Source: Alphaproteobacteria bacterium (GTDB taxonomy: Bacteria; Pseudomonadota; Alphaproteobacteria; Micavibrionales; UBA2020). From it: a stretch of 59,749 bases of DNA. Where the stretch lies: assembly GCA_016124645.1 (NCBI GenBank), contig WGNE01000013.1, positions 1 to 59,749 on the forward strand, given 5' to 3'. The translations under genes were made by a program, and so were the position numbers. Position 1 is the stretch's first letter. The number at the start of each line of letters is the position of its first letter. This document shows positions 26,636 to 35,596 of the stretch, piece by piece. The notes beneath the pieces were generated by a model. The model saw only the letters and a program-made list of their open reading frames with translations. It was not told the DNA's origin and ran no database searches.

Positions 26636-27424
26636 TTATCTCATCTGCGTGATGGTGGTCAGCATCTCGTCGCCGGTCTGGATGACCTTGGAGTTCATCT
26701 CGTAGGCGCGCTGCGCCTGGATGAGCGAGGTGATCTCCTGCACGATGTTGACGTTGGAACCTTCCAGCGCGCCCTGCTCCAGCTCGCCGTAGCCGGGGTC
26801 GCCCGGGTTGCCGACGACCGCCGTGCCCGAGGCCTCGGTCTCGCCGAAAAGGTTGCTGCCCAGCGCGTCGAGGCCCGCGTTGTTGGGGAAGGTCGCCAGC
26901 TGTATCTGGCCGACGTTGCTGAGCGTCGTGGTGCCCTGCGTCTTGACCAGCACCTGTCCGGTGGAGTTGATGGTCACGTCCACCGCGTCCTGCGGGATGG
27001 TGATGCCGGGCTGCAAAGTATAGCCTTCCGAGGTCACCATCAGCCCGTTCTGGTCGAGCTGGAAGGACCCGTCGCGGGTATAGGCGGTATCGCCGTTGGG
27101 CAGGGTGATCTGGAAGTAGCCCGCCCCCTTGTTGGCGATGTCGAGCTTGTTGCCCGTCTGCTGCAGCGCGCCCTGCTCGTTGATGCGATAGACGGACCCG
27201 GCCTTCACGCCGAGCCCCTGCTGGATGCCCGCCGGGATGGTCGTGCCCTGGTCGGACGAGGCCGCGCCGGGGCGCACCTTCGTCTGGTAGAGCAGGTCCT
27301 GGAATTCCGCGCGCTGGCGCTTGTAGCCCGTGGTGGTCATGTTCGCGATGTTGTTGGAGATGACGTCCACGTTCAGCTGTTGCGCCAGCATCCCCGTCGC
27401 GCCGATATCGAGTGTGAGTGACAT
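26636..27424 (-). CDS. flgG: Flagellar distal rod protein FlgG
   Basis: 262 residues, exact family length. N-terminal rod motif MLAQQLNVDVISNNIANMTT followed by TGYKRQRAEFQDLLYQ, a central DGSFQLDQNGLMVTSEGY, and the C-terminal EGSNVNIVQEITSLIQAQRA with YEMNSKVIQTGDEML. It forms the outer part of the flagellar drive shaft. It sits between flgF and flgA with short gaps that carry ribosome-binding sites. Confidence 0.97.
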   Translation of the reverse strand: MSLTLDIGATGMLAQQLNVDVISNNIANMTTTGYKRQRAEFQDLLYQTKVRPGAASSDQGTTIPAGIQQGLGVKAGSVYRINEQGALQQTGNKLDIANKGAGYFQITLPNGDTAYTRDGSFQLDQNGLMVTSEGYTLQPGITIPQDAVDVTINSTGQVLVKTQGTTTLSNVGQIQLATFPNNAGLDALGSNLFGETEASGTAVVGNPGDPGYGELEQGALEGSNVNIVQEITSLIQAQRAYEMNSKVIQTGDEMLTTITQMR

Positions 27425-27477
27425 TTTTCTCTCCTTGAAATGCTTCTTCTTGTCTTGTTTTTCGTCTTTTCGTTTCG

Positions 27478-28200
27478 TTACGTCACCGTGGTGAGCGTGT
27501 CGATGGCCTTGGTGATGCGGTCGTGGTCGTTCTGCAGCATGTTCTGCGCCGCCTGGAACATGCGCAAAAGGCCGATCATCTTGTTCATTTCCACCACCGG
27601 GTTGACGTTGGAGCCTTCCAGCACGCCCTGCACCACGTCGCGGCGGGCCAGCGGCTGTTCGGGCTGCCCGCCCGCGTCGTAGAGGTTGTCGCCCAGTTTC
27701 TTGAGCTTTTGCGGGTCGGCGAAATTGACCAGCTTGACGCGGCCGATGTCCCCGTATTCGGAAACGATGGTGCCGTCGGCCGAAATGGTGATCTGCGTGG
27801 CGTCCGGCGGGACGGTGATGGCGTCCCCGTTCTCGTTCAAAAGCGGGTGGCCGGACTTGGTCACGATCTGCCGCGCGGTGTTGAGCGCGAAGCCGCCGTC
27901 CCGGGTATAGCGCACGCCCTGCGGCGTGGTCACCGCGAAATAGCCGTCGCCCTCGATCGCCATGTCCAGCGGGTTGTGCGTCTGGGTCAGGTTGCCCATT
28001 TCAAGGTCGCGGAAGGTGCCGAAGTTCTGCACCTGCTTGATGGGGTCCGCGTTCTTGGGCGCGGTGATGTATTGCTGGAACAAGACGCCCTCGGCCTTGT
28101 AGCCGGGCGTGCTCATGTTCGCGATGTTGTTGGCCGCGACCTGCATCTGCTGCTGCAAGGCCACCTGCTGGGACATGCCGACGTAAGCGATATTTTCCAT
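27478..28200 (-). CDS. flgF: Flagellar proximal rod protein FlgF
   Basis: 240 residues. N-terminal NIAYVGMSQQVALQQQM and VAANNIANMSTPGYKAEGVL, central 'GDGYFAVTTPQGVRYTRDGG', and C-terminal EGSNVNPVVEMNKMIGLLR. The in-frame upstream extension (to 28272) is Arg-rich and lies in the promoter region, so MENIAYVG at 28200 is taken as the start. First gene of the minus-strand operon, served by a sigma-54-type promoter at 28288-28303. Confidence 0.95.
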   Translation of the reverse strand: MENIAYVGMSQQVALQQQMQVAANNIANMSTPGYKAEGVLFQQYITAPKNADPIKQVQNFGTFRDLEMGNLTQTHNPLDMAIEGDGYFAVTTPQGVRYTRDGGFALNTARQIVTKSGHPLLNENGDAITVPPDATQITISADGTIVSEYGDIGRVKLVNFADPQKLKKLGDNLYDAGGQPEQPLARRDVVQGVLEGSNVNPVVEMNKMIGLLRMFQAAQNMLQNDHDRITKAIDTLTTVT

Positions 28201-28287
28201 GTCTGACCACCTTGTTTGCGTTATGCCGGAACCGCGCGCTTGTCTGCGCCTGCCCCGCTTCCGGCCTTTCAATCCGCAGGCTTACAA

Positions 28288-28303
28288 TGCAGAAACCGTG
28301 CCA
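28288..28303 (-). promoter_or_regulatory. Sigma-54 (RpoN) promoter for flgF-flgG-flgA-flgH
   Basis: On the minus strand it reads TGGCACGGTTTCTGCA, matching the -24/-12 consensus TGGCACG-N4-TTGCW at every fixed base except one, with GG and GC at the required spacing. It lies about 90 bases before the flgF start. Confidence 0.75.
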
Positions 28304-28531
28304 CGTCGTATTTTCATTGTTTTTCAATGTTTTAAAAAAACAATACGCGCCCCGCGCCGGGCGCGGCGGGCGGCGGGAACCTTGTTCCAAGGCCCCGGGT
28401 GGAAAAATTTTCCGGCGCGCGTAACCGGCGCAGGCGGGGCGCAGGGGCGGCGGCCTTTCTGCTCCCCGCCCCTTGCCGCGTTATGTCAGATGCGCATATC
28501 AATATAGAGTGCTGACAAAGCCTTGAATACG

Positions 28532-28547
28532 TGGCACGATATATGCA
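28532..28547 (+). promoter_or_regulatory. Sigma-54 (RpoN) promoter for the fliL operon
   Basis: TGGCACGATATATGCA: a match to TGGCACG-N4-TTGCW with one mismatch and correct GG/GC spacing, ending about 64 bases before the fliL start. Confidence 0.75.
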
Positions 28548-28610
28548 GGGTTATGAGGAGTTTAAGGACAATCCTTCACATAATGGTTGTCATAAGGTCG
28601 ATGGGGACAC

Positions 28611-29207
28611 ATGGTTGACGAAATCCGGGCGCAAAGAGACGATCTGAATCCCGAGGAAGAGGGCGATGCCGAAGGCGCGCCCGAGGCCGCGGAAGGCGGC
28701 GGCGGTTTTGGCAAGAAGAAGATCCTGCTTCTCACGCTCATTCCCGTGCTGGTCCTCATGCTCGGCGGCGGCGCCGCCTGGTACATGGGCTATCTCGACA
28801 AATTCCTGCACAAGAAGCTGGATTGCAGCCATGTCGCGGAAGGCGACAAGAACTACGAGGCCTGCCTGAAGCAGATCGCGCAGGGGCATGAAGCGCAGGG
28901 GCCCGGCGTCTTCGTCGACGTGCCCGACCTGCTGGTCAACCTCAACAGCACCTCGCGCCAGCCGCGCTTCCTGAAAATTTCGCTCAAAGTCGAGCTGGAA
29001 AACAAGGACGACGAAAAAACTTTCGAGACGATCATGCCGCGCGTCATCGACCAGTTCCAGACCTACCTGCGCGAATTGCGTCTTGAAGACCTGCGCGGGT
29101 CGTCCGGCATGTACCGCATGAAGATCGAGCTGCTGAGCCGCGTGCGCGCGGCCGCCCCCGGCATCAAGGTGCGCGACGTTCTGTTTCAGGAGATACTGGT
29201 GCAATGA
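28611..29207 (+). CDS. fliL: Flagellar basal-body protein FliL
   Basis: 198 residues. An acidic cytoplasmic N-terminus, one membrane helix (about 38-58), and a periplasmic domain with 'FVDVPDLLVNLNSTSRQPRF', 'LKISLKVELENKDDEKTFE' and the C-terminal 'IKVRDVLFQEILVQ' pattern. FliL surrounds the stator units and supports motor torque. Its ATGA overlap with fliM couples the two genes. First gene of the plus-strand flagellar operon. Confidence 0.9.
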   Translation: MVDEIRAQRDDLNPEEEGDAEGAPEAAEGGGGFGKKKILLLTLIPVLVLMLGGGAAWYMGYLDKFLHKKLDCSHVAEGDKNYEACLKQIAQGHEAQGPGVFVDVPDLLVNLNSTSRQPRFLKISLKVELENKDDEKTFETIMPRVIDQFQTYLRELRLEDLRGSSGMYRMKIELLSRVRAAAPGIKVRDVLFQEILVQ

Positions 29208-30247
29208 CGGACACCACCGACGACAAGCAGAAGATGATGGACGAGCTGGCCGCCATGCCTGACGACTCGGCGGCCGACGAGGACCGCATCCTCGACCAGA
29301 AGGAGATCGACAGCCTGCTGGGCTTCGACGACGACGGGAACGAGGGCGAAAAAACCGGCATCATGGAACTCATCAACAGCGCGCTCGTGAACTACGAGCG
29401 CCTGCCGATGCTCGACGTCGTCTTCGACCGCCTCGTGCGGCTGATGTCGACATCCTTGCGCAACCTCACCTCCGACAACGTGGAGATCAGCCTCGACCAT
29501 ATCTCCTCCGTGCGCTTCGGCGATTACCTCAACTCCATCCCCCTGCCCGCCATGCTCGGCATCTTCAAGGCGGAGGAATGGGACGACCACGGCCTGATGG
29601 TCATCGACAGCTCGCTCATCTATTCCATCGTCGACGTCTTGCTCGGTGGGCGGCGCGGCACCTCCGCCCTGCGCGTGGAGGGGCGTCCCTATACCACGAT
29701 CGAGACCAAGCTGATCGAGCGCATGGTGCATGTGGTCTTAAGCGACCTTTCCGCCGCCTTCGACCCGCTTTCGCCCGTCAGCTTCCGGCTGGAGCGCATC
29801 GAGACAAACCCGCGCTTCGCCACCATCACCCAGAGCAACAACGCCGGCGTGCTGGTAAGGCTGCGCATCGACATGGGCGACCGCAGCGGGCGGATCGAGA
29901 TCATGATCCCCTATTCCACGCTGGAGCCGATCCGCGAGCTGCTGTTGCAGATGTTCATGGGCGAGAAATTCGGCCGCGACACCATCTGGGAAACCCACCT
30001 GACGCGCGAATTGTTCCAGACCGACATCAACCTCGCCGCCGTTCTGGGGGAGGCGACGGTGATGCTGGGCGACCTCGTCCACATGAAGCCGGGCGACACC
30101 GTCATGCTGAACTGCCGCGTCGACGACATGGTGGAGATGCGCGTGGGCGACCACCCGATGTTCATGGCCCGCATGGGGCAGAAACAGGGCCAGATCGCCT
30201 GCGCGATCGAGGAATACATCGAGCCCGCGAAGGTGGAGGAGGTCTGA
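29204..30247 (+). CDS. fliM: Flagellar motor switch protein FliM
   Basis: 347 residues. The N-terminal CheY-P binding peptide is present as ILDQKEIDSLLGF (29-41). The middle CheC-like domain has 'YERLPMLDVVFDRLVRLMST' and 'LLGGRRGTSALRVEGRPYTT'. The C-terminal SpoA domain has 'LVHMKPGDTVMLNCRVDDMV' and 'GDHPMFMARMGQKQGQIACA'. It forms the C-ring with FliG and FliN and takes the signal from CheY. fliN and fliG are outside the window. Confidence 0.96.
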   Translation: MTDTTDDKQKMMDELAAMPDDSAADEDRILDQKEIDSLLGFDDDGNEGEKTGIMELINSALVNYERLPMLDVVFDRLVRLMSTSLRNLTSDNVEISLDHISSVRFGDYLNSIPLPAMLGIFKAEEWDDHGLMVIDSSLIYSIVDVLLGGRRGTSALRVEGRPYTTIETKLIERMVHVVLSDLSAAFDPLSPVSFRLERIETNPRFATITQSNNAGVLVRLRIDMGDRSGRIEIMIPYSTLEPIRELLLQMFMGEKFGRDTIWETHLTRELFQTDINLAAVLGEATVMLGDLVHMKPGDTVMLNCRVDDMVEMRVGDHPMFMARMGQKQGQIACAIEEYIEPAKVEEV

Positions 30248-30756
30248 TGGAAGGACATCTCGGCCTCATCCTCGACGTGCTGATCCTGCTGGCGCTGGGC
30301 GCGACCATCTTCCACGCCCAGCGGCTCTCGCGCCAGTTCAACCGCATGCAGGCGGACCGCGAAGCCTTCGAGAAACTCATCGCCGCGCTCAACGCCGCCG
30401 CCGACCGGGCGGAGGCCGCCATCGCCGCCTTCAAGGAGACAGCCGGGGTCAGCGGCGACCGGTTGCAGGAACGCATCAACGCCGCCCGCGCCATTTCGGA
30501 CGAGCTGGAGATCATGGTGCAGGCGGGCGACAACCTCGCCGAGCGCCTGCAGTCGCTGGCCGAGCAGGGCGGCAAGAGCGCCGCCGCCGCGGGGCCGCGC
30601 TTCGGGCGCATGGAGGATATCGAGGAAGACGCGGGGGATGAAGAACCGCCGCGCGAAGAACCCGGCGAAGACCGCCCGCGCGGCACCGGCCTGAAGCCGC
30701 GCACCCGCGCCGAGAAGGAGCTGCTGGAAGCGCTGAAGGCGAAACAGCAGAGCTGA
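30247..30756 (+). CDS. DUF6468 flagellar-operon protein
   Basis: 169 residues. One N-terminal membrane helix ('LGLILDVLILLALGATIFHA'), then a long coiled coil (about 25-110) with 'MQADREAFEKLIAALNAAAD' and 'RLQERINAARAISDELEIMV', an acidic/Pro-rich linker, and a basic end 'GLKPRTRAEKELLEALKAKQ'. This matches the DUF6468 proteins found after fliM in Alphaproteobacteria; function unknown, presumably motor-associated. The ATG shares one base with the fliM stop (TGATG). Confidence 0.8.
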   Translation: MEGHLGLILDVLILLALGATIFHAQRLSRQFNRMQADREAFEKLIAALNAAADRAEAAIAAFKETAGVSGDRLQERINAARAISDELEIMVQAGDNLAERLQSLAEQGGKSAAAAGPRFGRMEDIEEDAGDEEPPREEPGEDRPRGTGLKPRTRAEKELLEALKAKQQS

Positions 30757-30776
30757 AGAAGGACAGACCGCACCAG

Positions 30777-31736
30777 ATGAAAAAACTGCTGAAAATATTC
30801 CGGCCGTTCAATGTCTTTTCGCTGCTCGTCATCGTGGGCGGCTTCGTCTTCGCCTTCCGCCTCGCCAACGTGCTGACCTACCGCAACCTGCCCGCCGCGC
30901 AGGTCGGGGCCGTCACCCCCGCCGACGCCCAAAAGGCCCAGCTGGTAAACGAGGAACCGCCGCCGCTCACCAGGAAGGAAATGAAAAACGCCCTCGACGC
31001 CGCGAACGACCCCGCCATCAGGCAGGCGCTGGGGCATCCCGCGCCGCAAACGCATGAAGCCGCCGGCGTCACCGGCACCCTGCTGGCGCACAACGACGCA
31101 ACCGCCGTGAAACCCGCCGAGGCCGCGGCGGACAACGCGGGCGGCATCACCGGCAGCGTGACCACCGGCGACGCCGCAGCCGCCGCGCAGGCCGCGAGCG
31201 CGCCCGCGCCCGCAAACGGAAACGCAAGCGCAAACGGGGGCGACAACGCCGCCTTGGGCGGCGCTGCAAGCGACGACCAGCCGCAGGCCTTTTCCAGCGC
31301 GGAGCTGGACGTGCTGCAATCCCTCTCCAAGCGGCGGGAGGAACTGGACAAGCGCGAGAAAGGCATCGCCCAGCGCGAAGCCCTGCTCGCCGCCGCGGAG
31401 CAGGAGGTCGATCACAAGATCGCCGAGCTCAATAAGCTGAAGGGCGAGATCCAGAACCTGCTGGGCCAGCAGCAGACGATGGAGAACGACCGCATCGCGA
31501 GCCTCGTGAAGATCTATTCCAACATGAAGCCCAAGGAAGCCGCCGCCATCTTCAACACGCTGGACATGAACGTGCTGCTGACCGTCATCAGCCACATGAA
31601 CGAACGCAAGAGCGCGCCCATCATCGCGGCGATGGACCCGCAAAAAGCGCGCATCGTCACCATCCGCCTCGCCGAGCAGCACAAGCTGCCCGCCGCACCC
31701 GACGACATGACGATGCAGCAAGGCGCGCAGCCCTGA
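30777..31736 (+). CDS. MotE-like flagellar protein (MgtE_N-type C-terminus)
   Basis: 319 residues: membrane helix near 11-29, an Ala/Pro-rich periplasmic linker (about 40-170), a coiled coil (about 175-235, 'SLSKRREELDKREKGIAQRE'), and a C-terminal helical domain 'LVKIYSNMKPKEAAAIFNTL' and 'MDPQKARIVTIRLAEQ' of the MgtE N-terminal type. MotE in Rhizobiales stabilises the periplasmic motility protein MotC; the position after fliM/DUF6468 fits a motor chaperone role. The assignment is by architecture, not by overall identity. Confidence 0.75.
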   Translation: MKKLLKIFRPFNVFSLLVIVGGFVFAFRLANVLTYRNLPAAQVGAVTPADAQKAQLVNEEPPPLTRKEMKNALDAANDPAIRQALGHPAPQTHEAAGVTGTLLAHNDATAVKPAEAAADNAGGITGSVTTGDAAAAAQAASAPAPANGNASANGGDNAALGGAASDDQPQAFSSAELDVLQSLSKRREELDKREKGIAQREALLAAAEQEVDHKIAELNKLKGEIQNLLGQQQTMENDRIASLVKIYSNMKPKEAAAIFNTLDMNVLLTVISHMNERKSAPIIAAMDPQKARIVTIRLAEQHKLPAAPDDMTMQQGAQP

Positions 31737-31870
31737 GCCCCGGCCCCGCCGCAGGCCCGGCCCCGCCTCGAAACTTGCAGTACTCTCAATACGTTGAGCA
31801 ACCGGTTCCGCACCGGATTCACGGAGCCTTAACCCCTTGGCTTGCAAAATATAAGGGAGAAGAAAAAACA

Positions 31871-31891
31871 CGCAAAAAACGAAATTTTGCG
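31871..31891 (+). promoter_or_regulatory. Hairpin just upstream of cheY
   Basis: CGCAAAA (31871-31877), 7-base loop, TTTTGCG (31885-31891), directly followed by the G-rich stretch that would serve as ribosome-binding site for the GTG at 31903. It could limit cheY translation. The whole motE-cheY gap is 166 bases. Confidence 0.35.
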
Positions 31892-31902
31892 GGGGCGACG
31901 CC

Positions 31903-32292
31903 GTGACGGTCGATTTGGAGATGAAGATCCTCGTGATCGACGACTATTACACCATGACCATGCTGGTGCGCGGCCTGCTGTTCAGCATCGGATTTCGCTA
32001 TGTGGACGAGGCGCGCGACGGGGCCTCCGCGCTCGAGAAGCTCGCCGAAACCCGCTACGACCTGGTGATTTCAGACTGGAACATGAAGCCGATGAGCGGC
32101 ATCGACCTGCTGAAAAGCCTGCGCGCGCAGGGCAACGAGGTGCCCTTCATCATGGTCACGGCGGAAAACACCACCGAGAACGTGCTGGAGGCCAAGGCCG
32201 CCGGCGTTTCGGGCTACATCACCAAGCCCTTCAACGCCGAGACGCTGAAAAAGCGCATCTCCGGCGTCTTCGGCGGCTTCCCCGAGCCTTAA
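31903..32292 (+). CDS. cheY: CheY-like single-domain response regulator
   Basis: 129 residues. Receiver-domain residues are all present: Asp13/Asp14 (VIDDYY), phospho-acceptor Asp58 (ISDWNM), Thr86 (VTAE), Tyr105 and Lys108 (ITKPF). Together with its place in the fliL-fliM operon this suggests the chemotaxis regulator that binds FliM, though stand-alone receivers with other roles look alike. The start is taken as GTG at 31903 with a G-rich site upstream; ATG at 31921 has GGAG directly abutting it, which is too close. Confidence 0.88.
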   Translation: MTVDLEMKILVIDDYYTMTMLVRGLLFSIGFRYVDEARDGASALEKLAETRYDLVISDWNMKPMSGIDLLKSLRAQGNEVPFIMVTAENTTENVLEAKAAGVSGYITKPFNAETLKKRISGVFGGFPEP

Positions 32293-32342
32293 CCCCCTGC
32301 CATCGAGGCGCAGCCCCGGACAGGTGGTGCGGACCTTATGTC

Positions 32343-32358
32343 AACCCTGCGGGTTTTT
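32343..32358 (+). terminator. Weak terminator after cheY
   Basis: AACCC-TGC-GGGTT followed by a short T-run. Short stem; it may attenuate rather than stop transcription into the large TPR gene. Confidence 0.4.
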
Positions 32359-32412
32359 ATTCTTAGTGACTGAAATTCAACGGCTTTTCATGTATCCTGA
32401 GGGGGACGAAAA

Positions 32413-35400
32413 TTGCCGACCGACAAACGCAATATGAGTGCAGAGAACAAAGGGGTTTCGCCCCAAACCGAGCATGGCGCGGACCCTAACGAAACGGGCC
32501 GCCGCCGGAACCGGAAAGTTTTTTCCGGCAACGGTTTCGCGCGCCTGATCGCCGCCCTGCTGCTGTGCTGCGCGCTTTCCGGCTTCTTCGCCGCGGCGCA
32601 GGCCGCCGTGCCCGTGCGCGCGGGCGAGCATGCGGACTACACGCGCCTCGTCTTCGATTTCCCGCATACCACGGCCTATCGCGTTTCCACCGCCCCCGGC
32701 AAGGTGACGCTTGCGCTCACCACACCGGAAAACATCGTCCTGCCCGGCACGGATACGAAGCTCATCGACAGCTTCGCGCAGTCCCGCAAGGGCGGGGTGG
32801 TGACCGTTTCCATCGGCGTGCCCAAGGGCGTGAGCGTGAAGGATTACCGGCTGGACGAGAAAATCGTGCTCGACATCTACGCGCCGAAACAAAAGCAAAA
32901 ACCCGAAAAGACCGCAAACAACGCGCCGCTGGACCTCGTGCCCGCAAAGCCGCGCGCTGTGACGACGCCCCCCATGCCGCCGAAACCCGCGCCGCCGCCG
33001 CAATCGGCAAAGCCGCAAACGCCGCCTGAAGCGCAGCCGCAAGCGGCGGCCGAAGCGAAAACGGAACCCGGAAAAACGGAGCCCTCGCCCGAGGTCGCGA
33101 AGCTGGCGGGCGCGGCGGGCATGAACAACAGCGCCATCATCGTCGATGAAGCGCCGCCGCCGGAAACGGGCGGCGTGGAAGGCGGCACAGTCGGTGGTAC
33201 GGACGCCCAAGCGCAAACGCCCGCGCCGCCGATGGAGCCGACCGTCATCACCCTTTCCTCGCTCGAGCCCGCGCGGCTGGCCGTGTTCAAGCGCTTTCGC
33301 ACGCTCTGGATCGTGATGGACAGCGAAACCATGGGCGCGCTCACCCCCGAAACCCGCGGGCCGGAAGCCGGGCTGCTGGGCAACGCCAAGCCGCTGAAGT
33401 TCAAGGGCGGCATGGCTTTCCGCTACCTCCTGCCGCCCGGCCGCTACCTGAACGTCGAAAAGCAGGGGCTGACCTGGCGCGTGAACGTGACGGCGCGGCC
33501 CGAGCAGTCTTCCAGCGACGCGCGCTTTTCCGTCGATTTCGACAAGACCAGCCGCCGCGCCAAGCTGATGGCGGAGATGAAGGACGCGGGCAGCGTGATG
33601 CAGGTGCCCGACCCCGAGGTCGGCGACACGCTCGACGTCGTCGCCAGCGGCGACCCCGCCGCGCGCGTCGATAAGACGCGGCACTTCGCGGACGTCACGA
33701 TCCTGCCCGCGGCCATCGGCATGGTGGTGCAGCCCTTGAGCGACGACATCAAGGTCAGCCGCGTCGATAATTTCGTTTTCGTCACCAGCCCGCGCGGCAT
33801 CACCGCCAGCATGGACGCGCTTTCGGGGCCGATGGCGATAAAGATGAACAATACCGCGAACGAGCCGGACGCGCGGCTGTTCGACTTCCCCGACTGGCGG
33901 CAGGGCGGGCTGCCGCGGCTGGACCACAACGTGGAAATGCTGCTGCACCAGGCCGCCGCCGCCCAGACGCAGGACGAACGCACCGCGCTGCTGATGAAGC
34001 TGGCGCTGCTCTATTTCGCCAACGACTTCGGGCAGGAAACGCTGGGCGTGCTGCACCTCATCGAGCAGGAGGACAAGAACCTGCCGAAGAACGCCAATTT
34101 CATCGCCCTGCGCGGCGCGGCGGAGGCGCTGGCCGGGCATTACGACGACGCGATCAAGGATCTTTCCAACCCCGCCATCCAGAACCACCCCGAGGTCGCG
34201 ATGTGGATCGGCTATGCCGCCGCCGCCACCGGACGCTGGCACATGGCGGAACGCAACTTTCCCGCGGACAACTACCTGCTCTTGGAATACCCGCCCGACA
34301 TCGCCGTGCCCTTCACCATCGACATGGCGGAATCGGCCCTGCGCCTCGGGCGCATGGACACGGCGGACAAGCTGCTGGACAGCCTCGACGCGATGAAAAG
34401 CCAGGTCGATCCGCATTACGAGGCCGCCATCAACTACCTGAAAGGCGAGGCCGCGCGGCAGGCGGGCAACGACCAGCTGGCCGTCTCGCTCTGGACGCCG
34501 GTTGCCATGGGGCTGGACAGGCTCTACCACACCAAGGCCAGCCTCGCGCTCGCCAACCTGCAGCTGCAGAACAAGACCATCACGCTGAAACAGGCGATCG
34601 AGGACGTGGACAGCCTGCGCTTCGCCTGGCGCGGCGACGGGCTGGAAGTGCAGATCCTGCACAACCTCGGCAAGCTCAAACTGCAGGACCGCCAGTTCCT
34701 CTCCGGCCTCGAGGACCTCAAGACCGCCGCCAAGCTTTCGCGCGACCTGCATGACGACCCGCAGCCCATCGACGACGACATCACCGACGCGCTGACCGAT
34801 CTTTTCGTCAACGGGCGGGCGAAGGAAATCCCGCCGCTGCAGGCCGTTTCCATCTACAACGAATTCTCCGGCCTGCTGCCGCAGGGCGAGACCGGGGCCG
34901 TCGCCGCCATCAATTTCGCCGACAGCCTCATCGGCATGGACCTGCTGGACAAGGCGGAGGACTTGCTGAACAAGCAGCTGGACGACGGGCAGGTGCCCGC
35001 CGACCGCGTGGCCGCCGTGGGCGCGAAGCTGGCCGCCGTCTATCTGCTGGACGCGCAGCCGCAGCAGGCGATTTCCGCCCTCGCCAAGACCGCGCGGGAC
35101 AAGACGGACGCGACGCTCGAAGAAAAGCGCGCCCTTTTGAAGGCGCGCGCGCAATCCAAAACGGGGCAGACGGACGCGGCGATCGCGACGCTGGCCGGGG
35201 TTTCCGGCCCCGACGCGCAGCGGCTGAAGGCCGACGTTCTCTGGCGCGCCAAGCGCTGGGACGCGGCGGCCAAGACCATCATCGCCCTGCTGCCCGCGCC
35301 GGGCAGCGCGCTGGACGACCAGACGGCCCAGCTGGTCGTGAACGCCGCCGTCGCCTGCAAGCTGGCGGGGGACGCGGGCTGCATCGCCGATTTGCGCAAG

Positions 35401-35577
35401 CGCTACGGGGAAGACATGAAGCCGACCGCGCTGTCCTCAACCTTCGGCGTCGTCACCCGCACGGGCGAAAGCGCCAGCCTTTCGGACCGCGGGACGATCC
35501 TGAAGATCGCGGGCGAGGTGGACATGTTCAAGAACTTCCTCGACAGCTACAAGGCCGGCGCGGACAAGACGCAGTAA
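32413..35577 (+). CDS. Large exported AMIN-like/TPR protein of the flagellar cluster
   Basis: 1054 residues. A basic N-terminus and hydrophobic segment (about 43-63, ending AAQA) predict export. Residues 67-160 ('DYTRLVFDFPHTTAYRV', 'LDEKIVLDIYAP') look like an AMIN-type beta domain. A Pro/Ala/Lys-rich linker (160-270) follows, then about 750 residues of helical repeats with TPR-like spacing ('ALRGAAEALAGHYDDAIKDL', 'ESALRLGRMDTADKLLDSLD'). TTG at 32413 is chosen because AGGGGG precedes it; the ATG at 32434 lacks a site. Probably a periplasmic scaffold for motility or envelope. Confidence 0.75.
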   Translation: MPTDKRNMSAENKGVSPQTEHGADPNETGRRRNRKVFSGNGFARLIAALLLCCALSGFFAAAQAAVPVRAGEHADYTRLVFDFPHTTAYRVSTAPGKVTLALTTPENIVLPGTDTKLIDSFAQSRKGGVVTVSIGVPKGVSVKDYRLDEKIVLDIYAPKQKQKPEKTANNAPLDLVPAKPRAVTTPPMPPKPAPPPQSAKPQTPPEAQPQAAAEAKTEPGKTEPSPEVAKLAGAAGMNNSAIIVDEAPPPETGGVEGGTVGGTDAQAQTPAPPMEPTVITLSSLEPARLAVFKRFRTLWIVMDSETMGALTPETRGPEAGLLGNAKPLKFKGGMAFRYLLPPGRYLNVEKQGLTWRVNVTARPEQSSSDARFSVDFDKTSRRAKLMAEMKDAGSVMQVPDPEVGDTLDVVASGDPAARVDKTRHFADVTILPAAIGMVVQPLSDDIKVSRVDNFVFVTSPRGITASMDALSGPMAIKMNNTANEPDARLFDFPDWRQGGLPRLDHNVEMLLHQAAAAQTQDERTALLMKLALLYFANDFGQETLGVLHLIEQEDKNLPKNANFIALRGAAEALAGHYDDAIKDLSNPAIQNHPEVAMWIGYAAAATGRWHMAERNFPADNYLLLEYPPDIAVPFTIDMAESALRLGRMDTADKLLDSLDAMKSQVDPHYEAAINYLKGEAARQAGNDQLAVSLWTPVAMGLDRLYHTKASLALANLQLQNKTITLKQAIEDVDSLRFAWRGDGLEVQILHNLGKLKLQDRQFLSGLEDLKTAAKLSRDLHDDPQPIDDDITDALTDLFVNGRAKEIPPLQAVSIYNEFSGLLPQGETGAVAAINFADSLIGMDLLDKAEDLLNKQLDDGQVPADRVAAVGAKLAAVYLLDAQPQQAISALAKTARDKTDATLEEKRALLKARAQSKTGQTDAAIATLAGVSGPDAQRLKADVLWRAKRWDAAAKTIIALLPAPGSALDDQTAQLVVNAAVACKLAGDAGCIADLRKRYGEDMKPTALSSTFGVVTRTGESASLSDRGTILKIAGEVDMFKNFLDSYKAGADKTQ

Positions 35578-35596
35578 TCGATCGTTCCCGGAAAAT

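Larger units (their letters stand above)
28201..28610. promoter_or_regulatory. Intergenic control region between two divergent flagellar operons
   Basis: 410 bases without a credible gene. It holds one sigma-54-like element per direction (28288-28303 minus, 28532-28547 plus) and a GC-rich central stretch (about 28350-28480) where an enhancer-binding regulator could act on both. I see no sigma-70 promoter of similar quality. Confidence 0.6.

Noticed and set aside
32377-35154. 925-codon open frame on the minus strand opposite the TPR gene
   Set aside because: Low-complexity Arg/Gln/His/Val translation, no ribosome-binding site, no family pattern; shadow of the plus-strand gene.
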